64,000 nt of DNA from positions 434,001-498,000 of the forward strand of contig JAGBEH010000001.1 in the NCBI GenBank assembly GCA_017937125.1, in the 5' to 3' direction. A model generated the notes under the pieces. It made no database searches. It was not told the DNA's origin and saw nothing but the letters and a program-made list of their open reading frames with translations. This document shows, in pieces, positions 44,574 to 55,603 of the stretch. This DNA comes from Alistipes sp. GTDB lineage: Bacteria; Bacteroidota; Bacteroidia; Bacteroidales; Rikenellaceae. The position numbers and the translations under genes are program-made. Each line of letters starts with the position of its first letter. Position 1 is the first letter of the stretch.

Positions 44574-45137
44574 CTACCTTCCCGTCGAGAATTTGCGCAG
44601 CTCCCGTCGCAGCTCCTTTTCGTTGCCGCCCATGCAGCGGTCTGCAAGCGCGTGGAATTTCGGAGAGTGGTTGTGGTGGACGGTGTGGCACAGCTCGTGA
44701 ATTATGACGTAATCCCGCAGGTGCTCGGGCAGCGCCATCAGGAACAGCGACAACGATATGTTGTTTTCGCTCGTGCAGGAACCCCATTTCGACCGCGCGG
44801 CGCGTATCGTTACCCGCCCGTATCGGAACCCGAATTTCCGCGCGAAAAACTCCACCCGCTGCGGCAGCGTTCGCTTGGCTGCGGCACGCATAGCTTCTGT
44901 CTCTTCGGCGGTGAATGTCGGCCGCTCAGAATATTTGTCCGCCAACCGCCGACGCGTATCCTCGATCCATTCCACCTTGCTTTCGAGAAAGGCGAGCGCC
45001 TGCCGCGTTGCTACGAGATGGGGATAAGACAGTCTGACCGCACCCGACGGCCGCACGGAAATCGATATGCGCCGTGCCCGCAGGCTCTTCGAGAGCGTTA
45101 TCTCCCCGAGAACGGGGTGTTCGAAAATCGTCTTCAT
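44574..45137 (-). CDS. YgjP-like zinc metallopeptidase (DUF45 family)
   Basis: Protein of 187 aa. The C-terminal half has the family's S-K-W-G-S-C-T-S segment and the zinc motif V-I-I-H-E-L-C-H-T-V-H-H-N-H-S-P-K-F-H, where HExxH plus a later His bind metal. DUF45/YgjP proteins are minigluzincins of unclear role. It is the last gene of the rpe operon, starting 3 bp after the DUF4153 gene. Confidence 0.87.
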   Translation of the reverse strand: MKTIFEHPVLGEITLSKSLRARRISISVRPSGAVRLSYPHLVATRQALAFLESKVEWIEDTRRRLADKYSERPTFTAEETEAMRAAAKRTLPQRVEFFARKFGFRYGRVTIRAARSKWGSCTSENNISLSLFLMALPEHLRDYVIIHELCHTVHHNHSPKFHALADRCMGGNEKELRRELRKFSTGR

Positions 45138-45140
45138 CGA

Positions 45141-46529
45141 CTATTTTGTCCCGCTCGTGTCCGCTTCTTCGACACGGATTGTCTCCTCCACTGTCAATGT
45201 ATCTGCGACAGTGGCTTCTATATCGTCATTCTCCCGATATGCGGTGCAGTATTCGCGGGTTTCGGGCGACAGCGACATCGCATAGTCGAAGTAATGCGAC
45301 AGCCCGAACCGAGCCAGTGCAACGCTGTCCTGAGACATATATTCGAGCGATTTGTGTATCCTGCGATGCTGTTTCCTGAATACGGTGTCCGCCTGCGAGC
45401 CGTCGCCGAGTATCAGCCGTCCGTCATTGTCGAGCACTCCCGCTTCGGCGGCCGCTTTAATTATGCGTGCCGTCTGCGAGCGTTCGGCGAGATGTCCGGG
45501 CGAGAGGGGCGGAATATATGTCGCGGCGAACAGGATGAATGCCGCGATGCAGACATACAGGTATCGGCCTGCCCGCTTCGAGAAAAACAGCGTTATGCAG
45601 ACCGTCATTATCGTTCCGCAGATTATCAGATATACGCGCCATTCGGTCAATCCGTACTCCGCTACGCGGCGTGCCGTCCCTGCCCAGAACAACACCGTCG
45701 GCGGCAGCGCCACCCAGCTCGAACGGTCGAACAGACGGTCGTATCGGCGCTTTTCGATAATCTCCTGCATAGCTTTCACGGCAGTGAATATTATCGTGAA
45801 TGCGAATACCATATTCGCTACGCCGCCTTTGGGCAACTCCCACTTTACCGCTGTCTTGATAAGATAGACGTATAATATTACCGTGTATATTATCAGCGCG
45901 GGCGTGACTATGTAATCGAGCAGAATCTTGAGTACATTGCCTGCCGAGAACGGCTTCGCCTCGTATCGCTCCTGAAAAATCAGGAATATCGCGGAGGAGA
46001 GGATTGTGCCCGACGCTATCCACGCATATACGATTACCGAGTGTGCGGACGGCAGTTCGAATATGTATGCTACCGAATAGTATATTGCGGCTACTGCGGC
46101 TACGACCGCCAGCGACAGCAATCCCGCGACCGCTCCCGCCACCGCATACGCCAGCGTCTCCTGTACGAACGCCTTGTTGTCTCTCTTTCTGCCGCATATG
46201 AGCACTGCGAGCAGACATAATATCTGCGTTATGAAGTATTCTGGTCGTGTCGCCCATTCGGCTATGCCGTCGATGAACATAAACGGTATCGGCAGCAGCA
46301 CCGACAGATAGTAGATTGCGCGTTTCGCGTTCGTTCTGTTCAGTATGAATGCTGCGGCATAGAATATCGGGTATAGCAGCGCAGCCGAATAGAATTTGCT
46401 TGCGGCCGTTATATCTTCGTATGCCAGACATCCCGCAACGAATGCGAATACCGACAATGCTGTCTCTACGGGATAGCGTTTCGGCAGGTTCCCGAACTTT
46501 GCTCCGAATGATATCAGTTTGTCTTTCAT
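45141..46529 (-). CDS. DUF4153 multi-pass membrane protein
   Basis: Protein of 462 aa with about ten hydrophobic segments spread over residues 20-350, then a soluble C-terminal tail of about 110 residues, acidic at the end. The layout and the Y-E-D-I-T-A-A-S-K and Y-L-I-K-T-A-V-K-W-E-L-P-K-G-G segments fit DUF4153, a family without known function. It lies 4 bp after rlmB and 3 bp before the YgjP gene. Confidence 0.72.
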   Translation of the reverse strand: MKDKLISFGAKFGNLPKRYPVETALSVFAFVAGCLAYEDITAASKFYSAALLYPIFYAAAFILNRTNAKRAIYYLSVLLPIPFMFIDGIAEWATRPEYFITQILCLLAVLICGRKRDNKAFVQETLAYAVAGAVAGLLSLAVVAAVAAIYYSVAYIFELPSAHSVIVYAWIASGTILSSAIFLIFQERYEAKPFSAGNVLKILLDYIVTPALIIYTVILYVYLIKTAVKWELPKGGVANMVFAFTIIFTAVKAMQEIIEKRRYDRLFDRSSWVALPPTVLFWAGTARRVAEYGLTEWRVYLIICGTIMTVCITLFFSKRAGRYLYVCIAAFILFAATYIPPLSPGHLAERSQTARIIKAAAEAGVLDNDGRLILGDGSQADTVFRKQHRRIHKSLEYMSQDSVALARFGLSHYFDYAMSLSPETREYCTAYRENDDIEATVADTLTVEETIRVEEADTSGTK

Positions 46530-46533
46530 AGAG

Positions 46534-47271
46534 TTATTCTCCTATTCTTTGCCGTACGACCTCGAAGAGCATAACAGCTGCGGCCGCCGATACGTTCAGC
46601 GACTCGATATGACCGATAAGAGGAATTGCCAGCTGCTCGTCGCACAGCTTCAGAACCTCTTTCGAAATTCCCGTATCTTCGGCCCCCATAACTATGACTG
46701 TCGGCTTGCGGAAATCGGCGTCGTACAGCAGTTTGCGGCTCTTTTCCGTTGCGGCGACTGCTTGGAACCCCTGTGCCTGCAACGCCTTCAGCGTGTTGCG
46801 TATCGAACCTACGCGACAGACGGGTATTACGTTCAAGGCTCCTGCCGACGTCTTCACCGCATCGGCATTTACGGGTGCCGAGTTCTTGAGCGAGGTTATA
46901 AGGCCGTGCGCACCCGCACACTCCGCCGAGCGGGCTATGCCGCCGAAATTGCGTACATCCGTTACGCCGTCGAACAGCACTATGAGCGGCGTCTCGTCTT
47001 CGGGAACGCGTTCGAGTATATCTTCGAGTTCGACGTAATTTATGGCGGCTATCTGCGCCACCACGCCCTGATGATTGCCGCGCGTCAGGCGGTTGAGCTT
47101 CTCTACGGGAACCTCCTGCGTGCGTATGCGATGCCGCAGACAAAGATCTTTGAGTTCGCTCATCAGCTGCCCTTCGGCGCCCTTTTTGATATACAGTTTT
47201 TCGATTTGCTTGTGCGCTTCGATAGCCTCGACTACGGGGCGTATGCCGAAAATCATATTTTCCTGAGCCAT
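46534..47271 (-). CDS. rlmB: 23S rRNA (guanosine-2'-O-)-methyltransferase RlmB (TrmH/SpoU family)
   Basis: Protein of 245 aa. The N-terminal substrate-binding domain begins I-F-G-I-R-P-V-V-E-A-I. The SPOUT knot has motif 1 D-V-R-N-F-G-G-I-A-R-S-A, motif 2 I-V-M-G-A-E-D-T-G-I, and motif 3 I-P-L-I-G-H-I-E-S-L-N-V-S-A-A. RlmB methylates G2251 of 23S rRNA in the P loop. The H-I-E-S-L-N spelling (usually G-x-x-x-S-L-N) is slightly unusual. It lies inside the rpe operon. Confidence 0.9.
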   Translation of the reverse strand: MAQENMIFGIRPVVEAIEAHKQIEKLYIKKGAEGQLMSELKDLCLRHRIRTQEVPVEKLNRLTRGNHQGVVAQIAAINYVELEDILERVPEDETPLIVLFDGVTDVRNFGGIARSAECAGAHGLITSLKNSAPVNADAVKTSAGALNVIPVCRVGSIRNTLKALQAQGFQAVAATEKSRKLLYDADFRKPTVIVMGAEDTGISKEVLKLCDEQLAIPLIGHIESLNVSAAAAVMLFEVVRQRIGE

Positions 47272-47287
47272 TTGTCCATTCTTTTTT

Positions 47288-49216
47288 TCAGTTTTCCGTT
47301 ATCTCCAACTCGTACGACGCCTTTTCCCACTCGTGCATCAGATGGTCGCAGCGTCTCTTAAGTTCGTCGTAAGCCTTGTAATCATCGGCATTGTATTCCG
47401 CTGCCGCCGCGAAACGTGCATCGTATTCGGCGATCTCCTTCTCCACACGCCCCAATTCGGCCTCTATCTCCTCGACGTTCTTGCGTAGACGGCGCACCAA
47501 CTTCTCCTGCTCTTTTTTCTGTTCGTAGGAGAGTTTGCCCGTCGAACTCTCTTTGGGTTCGCTCGGCGCAGCTGGTTTGTCTTTGCGCTCCACTTCGCGC
47601 AGCGACTCCAACTTGCGCTTTTCGAGGAAATAGTATATGCCCCCGAGATATTCGCGCACTCCTCCGTCGCGGAACTCGTAGACCTTGTCTACCATACCGT
47701 CCAAGAATTCGCGGTCGTGCGACACTACCACTACAGTACCGTCGTACTTCATAATCGCGTTCTTCAGAATATCTTTCGACCGCATATCCATATGGTTCGT
47801 AGGCTCGTCGAGCACTAACAGATTGTGCGGTTCGAGCATCATACGCGCCATAGCCAGACGCGAGCGCTCGCCGCCTGACAGCACCTTCACCTTCTTGTCT
47901 ATATCCTCGCCGCGAAACAGAAATGCGCCGAGTATGTCGCGCAGACGGGTGCGTATGTCGCCTACGGCCACACGGTCCAGCGTGTCGTAGACCGTAAATT
48001 CGCCGTCCATCAAATCGTCCTGATTTTGGGCGTAGTAGCCTATGTTTACGTTCGCTCCCAGACGTATCGACCCTTCTGTCGGCTCTAACTGCCCGATAAG
48101 CATTCTGGCGAACGTCGTCTTGCCCTCGCCGTTGCGGCCTACGAGGGCTATCTTGTCGCCTTTGGTTATCGTAAAATCGGCGCCGCTGAATATGTGCTTG
48201 TCGCCGAACGACTTGCCCGCCTCCTTTATCTCCGCGACCACCTGCCCCGAACGCGGTGCGGGCGGGAATTTGATGTTCAGTGTCGCCAAATCCTCCTCTT
48301 CGACCTCTATTCGTTCGAGTTTGTCGAGCTGCTTTATGCGCGACTGCACCTGATTGGATTTGGTCGGTTTGTAGCGGAATTTCTCGATGAACTCTTCCGT
48401 CTTTTCGATCATCCGCTGTTGGTTTTCATAGGCGGCGATCTGTTGTGCACGACGCTCGGCACGCGCTACGACGAATTTCGAATAGGGCAGTTTGTAGTCG
48501 TATATTTTGCCTAACGAAAGCTCTATCGTTCTGTTCGTTACGTTATCCAGGAATGCGCGGTCGTGCGAAATGACCAACACGGCGCCGTTGTAGTTCTTGA
48601 GATAATCTTCCAACCATTGGATACTTTCGATGTCGAGGTGGTTCGTCGGCTCGTCGAGCAGAAACACCGACGGACGGCGCAAAAGCAGCTTCGCCAACTC
48701 GATGCGCATTCGCCAGCCGCCCGAGAACTCGCTCGTCGGCCGTCCGAAATCCTCGCGTTTGAAGCCCAGACCGAGCAGCGTCTTTTCTATGTCCGCATCT
48801 CGCGTCTCGCCGCCGAGTATGCGGTAGTGGTCGTCGGCGTCGTTCAGGCGATGCAGCAGCTGTTCGTATTCGGCGCTCTCGTAATCCGTGCGCTCGGCTA
48901 TTTCGCGCATCAGCCGTTCTATTTCCCGCTCCAACCGCAGCACTTCGGCGAATGCCGTCGCGGTCTCGTCGAGCAATGTGGTCGTGTCGGCGACCTTCAT
49001 CTGCTGCGGCAGATAGCCTACCGTGCATTCTCCGTTTTTGGTTACGGCGCCCGACGTGGGCTGCTGCTCGCCGATTATAAGACGCAGCAGGGTAGTCTTG
49101 CCCGCTCCGTTTTTACCTACCAGACCTATGCGGTCTTTAGGGTTTACCAGAAACGAAATATTGTCGAAAAGCGTCCAACCTCCGTAGCTTACCGACAGAT
49201 TGTCTATCGAAATCAT
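47288..49216 (-). CDS. ABC-F family ATPase (Uup/YdiF-like)
   Basis: Protein of 642 aa with two ABC domains and no membrane segment. Walker A sites are G-K-N-G-A-G-K-T-T (about 35) and G-R-N-G-E-G-K-T-T. Signatures are E-F-S-G-G-W-R-M-R and V-L-S-G-G-E-R-S-R. Walker B sites L-L-D-E-P-T-N-H-L-D and V-L-D-E-P-T-N-H-M-D both keep the catalytic Glu. The P-site-tRNA interaction linker lies between them (about 230-300), and a charged coiled coil (about 560-640) ends the protein, as in Uup. ABC-F proteins act on the ribosome. The start overlaps the rpe stop by 4 bp. Confidence 0.93.
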   Translation of the reverse strand: MISIDNLSVSYGGWTLFDNISFLVNPKDRIGLVGKNGAGKTTLLRLIIGEQQPTSGAVTKNGECTVGYLPQQMKVADTTTLLDETATAFAEVLRLEREIERLMREIAERTDYESAEYEQLLHRLNDADDHYRILGGETRDADIEKTLLGLGFKREDFGRPTSEFSGGWRMRIELAKLLLRRPSVFLLDEPTNHLDIESIQWLEDYLKNYNGAVLVISHDRAFLDNVTNRTIELSLGKIYDYKLPYSKFVVARAERRAQQIAAYENQQRMIEKTEEFIEKFRYKPTKSNQVQSRIKQLDKLERIEVEEEDLATLNIKFPPAPRSGQVVAEIKEAGKSFGDKHIFSGADFTITKGDKIALVGRNGEGKTTFARMLIGQLEPTEGSIRLGANVNIGYYAQNQDDLMDGEFTVYDTLDRVAVGDIRTRLRDILGAFLFRGEDIDKKVKVLSGGERSRLAMARMMLEPHNLLVLDEPTNHMDMRSKDILKNAIMKYDGTVVVVSHDREFLDGMVDKVYEFRDGGVREYLGGIYYFLEKRKLESLREVERKDKPAAPSEPKESSTGKLSYEQKKEQEKLVRRLRKNVEEIEAELGRVEKEIAEYDARFAAAAEYNADDYKAYDELKRRCDHLMHEWEKASYELEITEN

Positions 49217-49863
49217 CTTGCATTCAACATTTTATCTATCTCCTCGACGGGATCGGCCGCCCCGAATACCGAGCTGCCTGCAACGAGTACGTCAGCACCC
49301 GCATCGAAGAGCGCGGCGGCGTTCGATGCGGAAATTCCTCCGTCTACCTCTATTATCGTGTCGAGACCTGCCGCGTCGGCCATCCCGCGCAATTCCCGCA
49401 CCTTGTCGAGCGACTCGGGAATGAAAGACTGCCCGCCGAACCCTGGTTCTACACTCATTATCAGCACCATATCCACATCCTGCAAAATCCCCTGCAATGC
49501 CGATACCGGGGTCTTCGGACGTATCGACACGCCGACTTTCGCTCCCGACCTGCGTATGGCGGCTATGCACTCGGCTGTATGCCGCGAGGCTTCGATATGG
49601 AACGTTACCATATCGGCTCCCGCCTCGACGAACCTCGTAACGTAGCGTTCGGGCTCTACGATCATAAGGTGCACGTCCAAAAATTTCGCGGAAGCCTTGC
49701 GAATGGCTTTCAGCACGGGAAATCCGAACGATATGTTGGGCACGAAAACGCCGTCCATAACGTCTATGTGTATCCATTCGGCAGAGCTACCGTCTATCAT
49801 CTTCGTGTCGCGGTCGAGGTGGCCGAAATCGGCCGACAGCATCGACGGTGCTATTATTCTCAT
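49213..49863 (-). CDS. rpe: Ribulose-phosphate 3-epimerase
   Basis: Protein of 216 aa with the family opening I-I-A-P-S-M-L-S-A-D-F, then H-I-D-V-M-D-G-V-F-V-P-N, D-V-H-L-M-I, M-S-V-E-P-G-F-G-G-Q and E-V-D-G-G-I. It interconverts ribulose-5-P and xylulose-5-P in the pentose phosphate pathway. Upstream in-frame starts (49902 TTG, 49884 ATG) are rejected because the -7 box TACTTTTG (minus, 49889-49896) would place the transcript start near 49882. It is first of a five-gene operon. Confidence 0.96.
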   Translation of the reverse strand: MRIIAPSMLSADFGHLDRDTKMIDGSSAEWIHIDVMDGVFVPNISFGFPVLKAIRKASAKFLDVHLMIVEPERYVTRFVEAGADMVTFHIEASRHTAECIAAIRRSGAKVGVSIRPKTPVSALQGILQDVDMVLIMSVEPGFGGQSFIPESLDKVRELRGMADAAGLDTIIEVDGGISASNAAALFDAGADVLVAGSSVFGAADPVEEIDKMLNAR

Positions 49864-49888
49864 AGTATTTTGCTCGGTTTGCATTTCA

Positions 49889-49937
49889 CAAAAGTAACTC
49901 AAATTACCGTAATTGAAAAATTAAAATCGTACATTTG
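49889..49937. promoter_or_regulatory. Divergent -7 boxes for rpe (minus) and rmuC (plus)
   Basis: Minus-strand TACTTTTG (49889-49896) lies 25 bp before the rpe ATG, with TTTT at the -33 position. Plus-strand TACATTTG (49930-49937) lies 17 bp before the rmuC ATG, without a clear -33 box. Confidence 0.5.
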
Positions 49938-49954
49938 CACAAACATTAGCCTGT

Positions 49955-51385
49955 ATGGAAACACTGCTTGTCATCGTATCGGTCGTCGTCGCGCTCGCCT
50001 GCGTCGCATTCGCATCGTTTTTCTTCGCCGCACGGCGCGAAACGGCGCGCATAGCCGCCGACAAGGCGCTTGCGGAGCAACGTCTCGCCGAAACTGAGCG
50101 GCGCTTGTTCGAGACGGAACGGCAGCTGCACGAGTCGGATGTCGCCGTTGCGCTCGCCCGCGAGGAGACGAAAAATCTCCGCACCCGCATCGACGAGAGC
50201 CGTGCCGAGCGCGAGACTATGGAGGAGCAGCTGAAAGAGCGGTTCAAAAATCTTGCAAACGATATTCTCGGGGAGCAGACGCGCAGTTTCCGTGAGACGA
50301 ACAAGGACGAAATGGACAAGCTGCTCAAGCCGTTCCGCGACAATATCACCGATTTCCGCGAGAGGGTCGAGCGCATCTACTCTTCGGAGAACGAGCAGCG
50401 CGGGGCATTGCGTAACGAGCTCGAAAATCTGAAAAATCTAAATAAACGGATTACCGAGGAGACCGTCAATCTTACCAATGCCCTTAAGGGCAATTCTAAG
50501 GTGCAGGGCGACTGGGGCGAGGTGATACTCGAAACCATTCTCGACAATTCGAACCTTATTCGCGGCATACATTACGACACGCAGCATAATCTGAAGGACG
50601 CCGACGGCAACAATCTGCGCCCCGATGTGGTTCTGTATCTGCCAGAGGGCAAGCAGATAGTCATCGACTCGAAAGTGTCGCTCACGGCGTTCGTCGAATA
50701 TACGGCTGCCGAAGATGCCGCATCTCGCGCCCGCCTGCTTGCCGCGCATATTGACTCGGTGCGCCGCCACGTGCGCGAACTCGGAGCCAAAGAGTATCAG
50801 CGTCTTCTCGCGTCGCCCGATTTCGTGATAATGTTCATTCCGAACGAACCCGCATTCCTCACCGCTTTGCAGAACGATACCTCCATTTGGAACGACGCTT
50901 ACGACCGCAAAGTGATAGTTTCGTCGCCGACCAACCTGTTTGCGCTGTTGAAACTCGTGGACGACCTCTGGAAACGCAATGCCCAGAGCAAGAATACGGC
51001 CGACATCGTCAATTACGGTACGAAACTCTACGAACAACTGGTCGCTTTCGTCGGAGCGTTAGAGGGAGTAGGGCAGTCGCTCGACAGGGCGCGGACGAGT
51101 TACGACGAGGCTTATAAACGTCTGTGTACGGGCAACAATAATGCGATACGGCTCGGCGAGCGTATGCGCGATATGGGGCTGCCAACGAAAAAACAGCAGT
51201 CGGCGCGCGCGTTGGATGCGGCATTCGACTCGGCGAGAGAAGTCGCGCAGGCAGCTGCCGAGCTCTCCGATGTCCACGATCTCTCCGCTGTCCCCGCTGT
51301 TCCCGCAAAAGAGATCTCCGGCGATACCCTTCCCGATACGGCAATCGCTGCCGACGGTTCGGCTTCATCCGAAAAGACGGTTTGA
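49955..51385 (+). CDS. rmuC: DNA recombination protein RmuC
   Basis: Protein of 476 aa. It has one N-terminal membrane segment (about 3-25), a long coiled coil (30-170) and the RmuC nuclease-like domain (about 175-390) with G-D-W-G-E, L-R-P-D-V-V-L-Y-L-P and V-I-D-S-K-V-S. These last two motifs fit the PD-(D/E)xK core. RmuC limits inversion of short inverted repeats in E. coli, which may matter given the inverted repeat 4 kb downstream (an inference only). The C-terminal tail (430-476) is low-complexity. Confidence 0.93.
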   Translation: METLLVIVSVVVALACVAFASFFFAARRETARIAADKALAEQRLAETERRLFETERQLHESDVAVALAREETKNLRTRIDESRAERETMEEQLKERFKNLANDILGEQTRSFRETNKDEMDKLLKPFRDNITDFRERVERIYSSENEQRGALRNELENLKNLNKRITEETVNLTNALKGNSKVQGDWGEVILETILDNSNLIRGIHYDTQHNLKDADGNNLRPDVVLYLPEGKQIVIDSKVSLTAFVEYTAAEDAASRARLLAAHIDSVRRHVRELGAKEYQRLLASPDFVIMFIPNEPAFLTALQNDTSIWNDAYDRKVIVSSPTNLFALLKLVDDLWKRNAQSKNTADIVNYGTKLYEQLVAFVGALEGVGQSLDRARTSYDEAYKRLCTGNNNAIRLGERMRDMGLPTKKQQSARALDAAFDSAREVAQAAAELSDVHDLSAVPAVPAKEISGDTLPDTAIAADGSASSEKTV

Positions 51386-51397
51386 CGTCCGTATTAG

Positions 51398-54781
<3,384 letters not shown>

Positions 54782-54831
54782 CCGACGGGTTCGGGTTTTT
54801 ACCGTGAAATAATATCGATTCGGTTATGTGT

Positions 54832-54859
54832 CGGCCGTCGCGTTCTCTTCCGACGGCCG
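54832..54859. other. Hairpin downstream of the GH2 gene
   Basis: CGGCCGTCG (54832-54840) pairs perfectly with CGACGGCCG (54851-54859). It has no T-run, so whether it terminates the GH2 transcript is uncertain. Confidence 0.4.
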
Positions 54860-54925
54860 CTCGCATCCCGCACCGCACCGTTCGTGTCGTTTTTTGCTCT
54901 TCCTTTTGCCTTATTTTGCGGTTGA

Positions 54926-55007
54926 ATATTACCTTTATGTTAAATCTCTAGGCAAGGAGGGAGTTTCCGCGACTTCCGAGTGGTCGCCAGCCGTAGAGGT
55001 GGTTGTG
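54926..55007 (+). repeat. Left inverted repeat, 82 bp (IR-L)
   Basis: The reverse complement of 55964-56045 with 78 of 82 bases identical (mismatches at 54950, 54955, 54998 and 55004). The longest perfect run is 42 bp (54956-54997). It encodes the end of an FN3 domain in the same frame as the lipoprotein gene. Confidence 0.95.
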
Positions 55008-55526
55008 GAGAAAAAGCCGAGTATTGCTTCGGGTACTGTCTTGTGGGCGGAAGGTTGGAGCAATTTCGGAACGAACAGCACGACATTTACCAGCTGTACT
55101 CTTATCGACTCTTACTCATATGACGGACGCACCGGTTATATGGATAACGCGACATCTGTTACATATACGGCGAATAATAATGTACGTGCAACGACCTCCT
55201 CAGGCGGTAATTGCTCCGGCGGACATTTGTGGTTCAACAAATCCGTAGCAGGTGAACTAACCACTTCGGCGATAAAATTATACGGAGCTACGGAACTCGT
55301 ATTCTCTCATTCGCAAGGTACATCCGGATCGTCTGTAACGTCATCGTATAGTACCGATGGAGGAACAACTTGGACAGAACTCGGAACGCAATCCGGTGCG
55401 ATAGCTGAAAAAACATATACGTTCACTGTGAATGCCGGCACCGAATCTATTATGATAAAGTTGAGTCATCCCGCAAACAATGCTAAAAACACACGCGTAG
55501 ATAACTTAAAATTGGCAGTGAAATAA
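54926..55526 (+). pseudogene. Silent alternative C-terminal cassette of the surface lipoprotein
   Basis: The plus strand is open from upstream to a stop at 55524-55526, but no signal peptide, start or promoter precedes it. It begins with the 27 residues encoded by the 82-bp repeat (Y-Y-L-Y-V-K-S-L-G ... V-E-V-V-V), which also occur at residues 727-753 of the lipoprotein with one difference (Lys for Thr). It then continues for 172 residues that differ wholly from the lipoprotein's present C-terminus. The domain is rich in Ser, Thr, Gly and Asn, with W-A-E-G-W-S-N-F-G and S-T-D-G-G-T-T-W-T motifs typical of secreted beta-sandwich (jelly-roll) modules. Inversion across the two repeats would fuse it in frame to the expressed gene. 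An independent gene starting at a GTG at 54828 is possible but unlikely. Confidence 0.8.
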
Positions 55527-55545
55527 TTGCGCTAATCATATTACA

Positions 55546-55580
55546 AGACATCGGCGGCCGAAATTCGGCCGCCGATGTCT
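55546..55580. terminator. Symmetric hairpin between convergent cassettes
   Basis: AGACATCGGCGGCCGAA (55546-55562) pairs perfectly with TTCGGCCGCCGATGTCT (55564-55580). It lies between the stop of the silent cassette (55526) and that of the expressed gene (55604), so it would end the transcript in either orientation. Confidence 0.65.
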
Positions 55581-55603
55581 TTGTGATATAATCAAACAAT
55601 TTT

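Noticed and set aside
54828-55526. A 232-aa ORF as an independent plus-strand gene
   Set aside because: The first 33 residues are not conserved-looking, it would need a GTG start with no visible promoter, and it becomes meaningful only from the 82-bp repeat onward. It is treated as a silent cassette.
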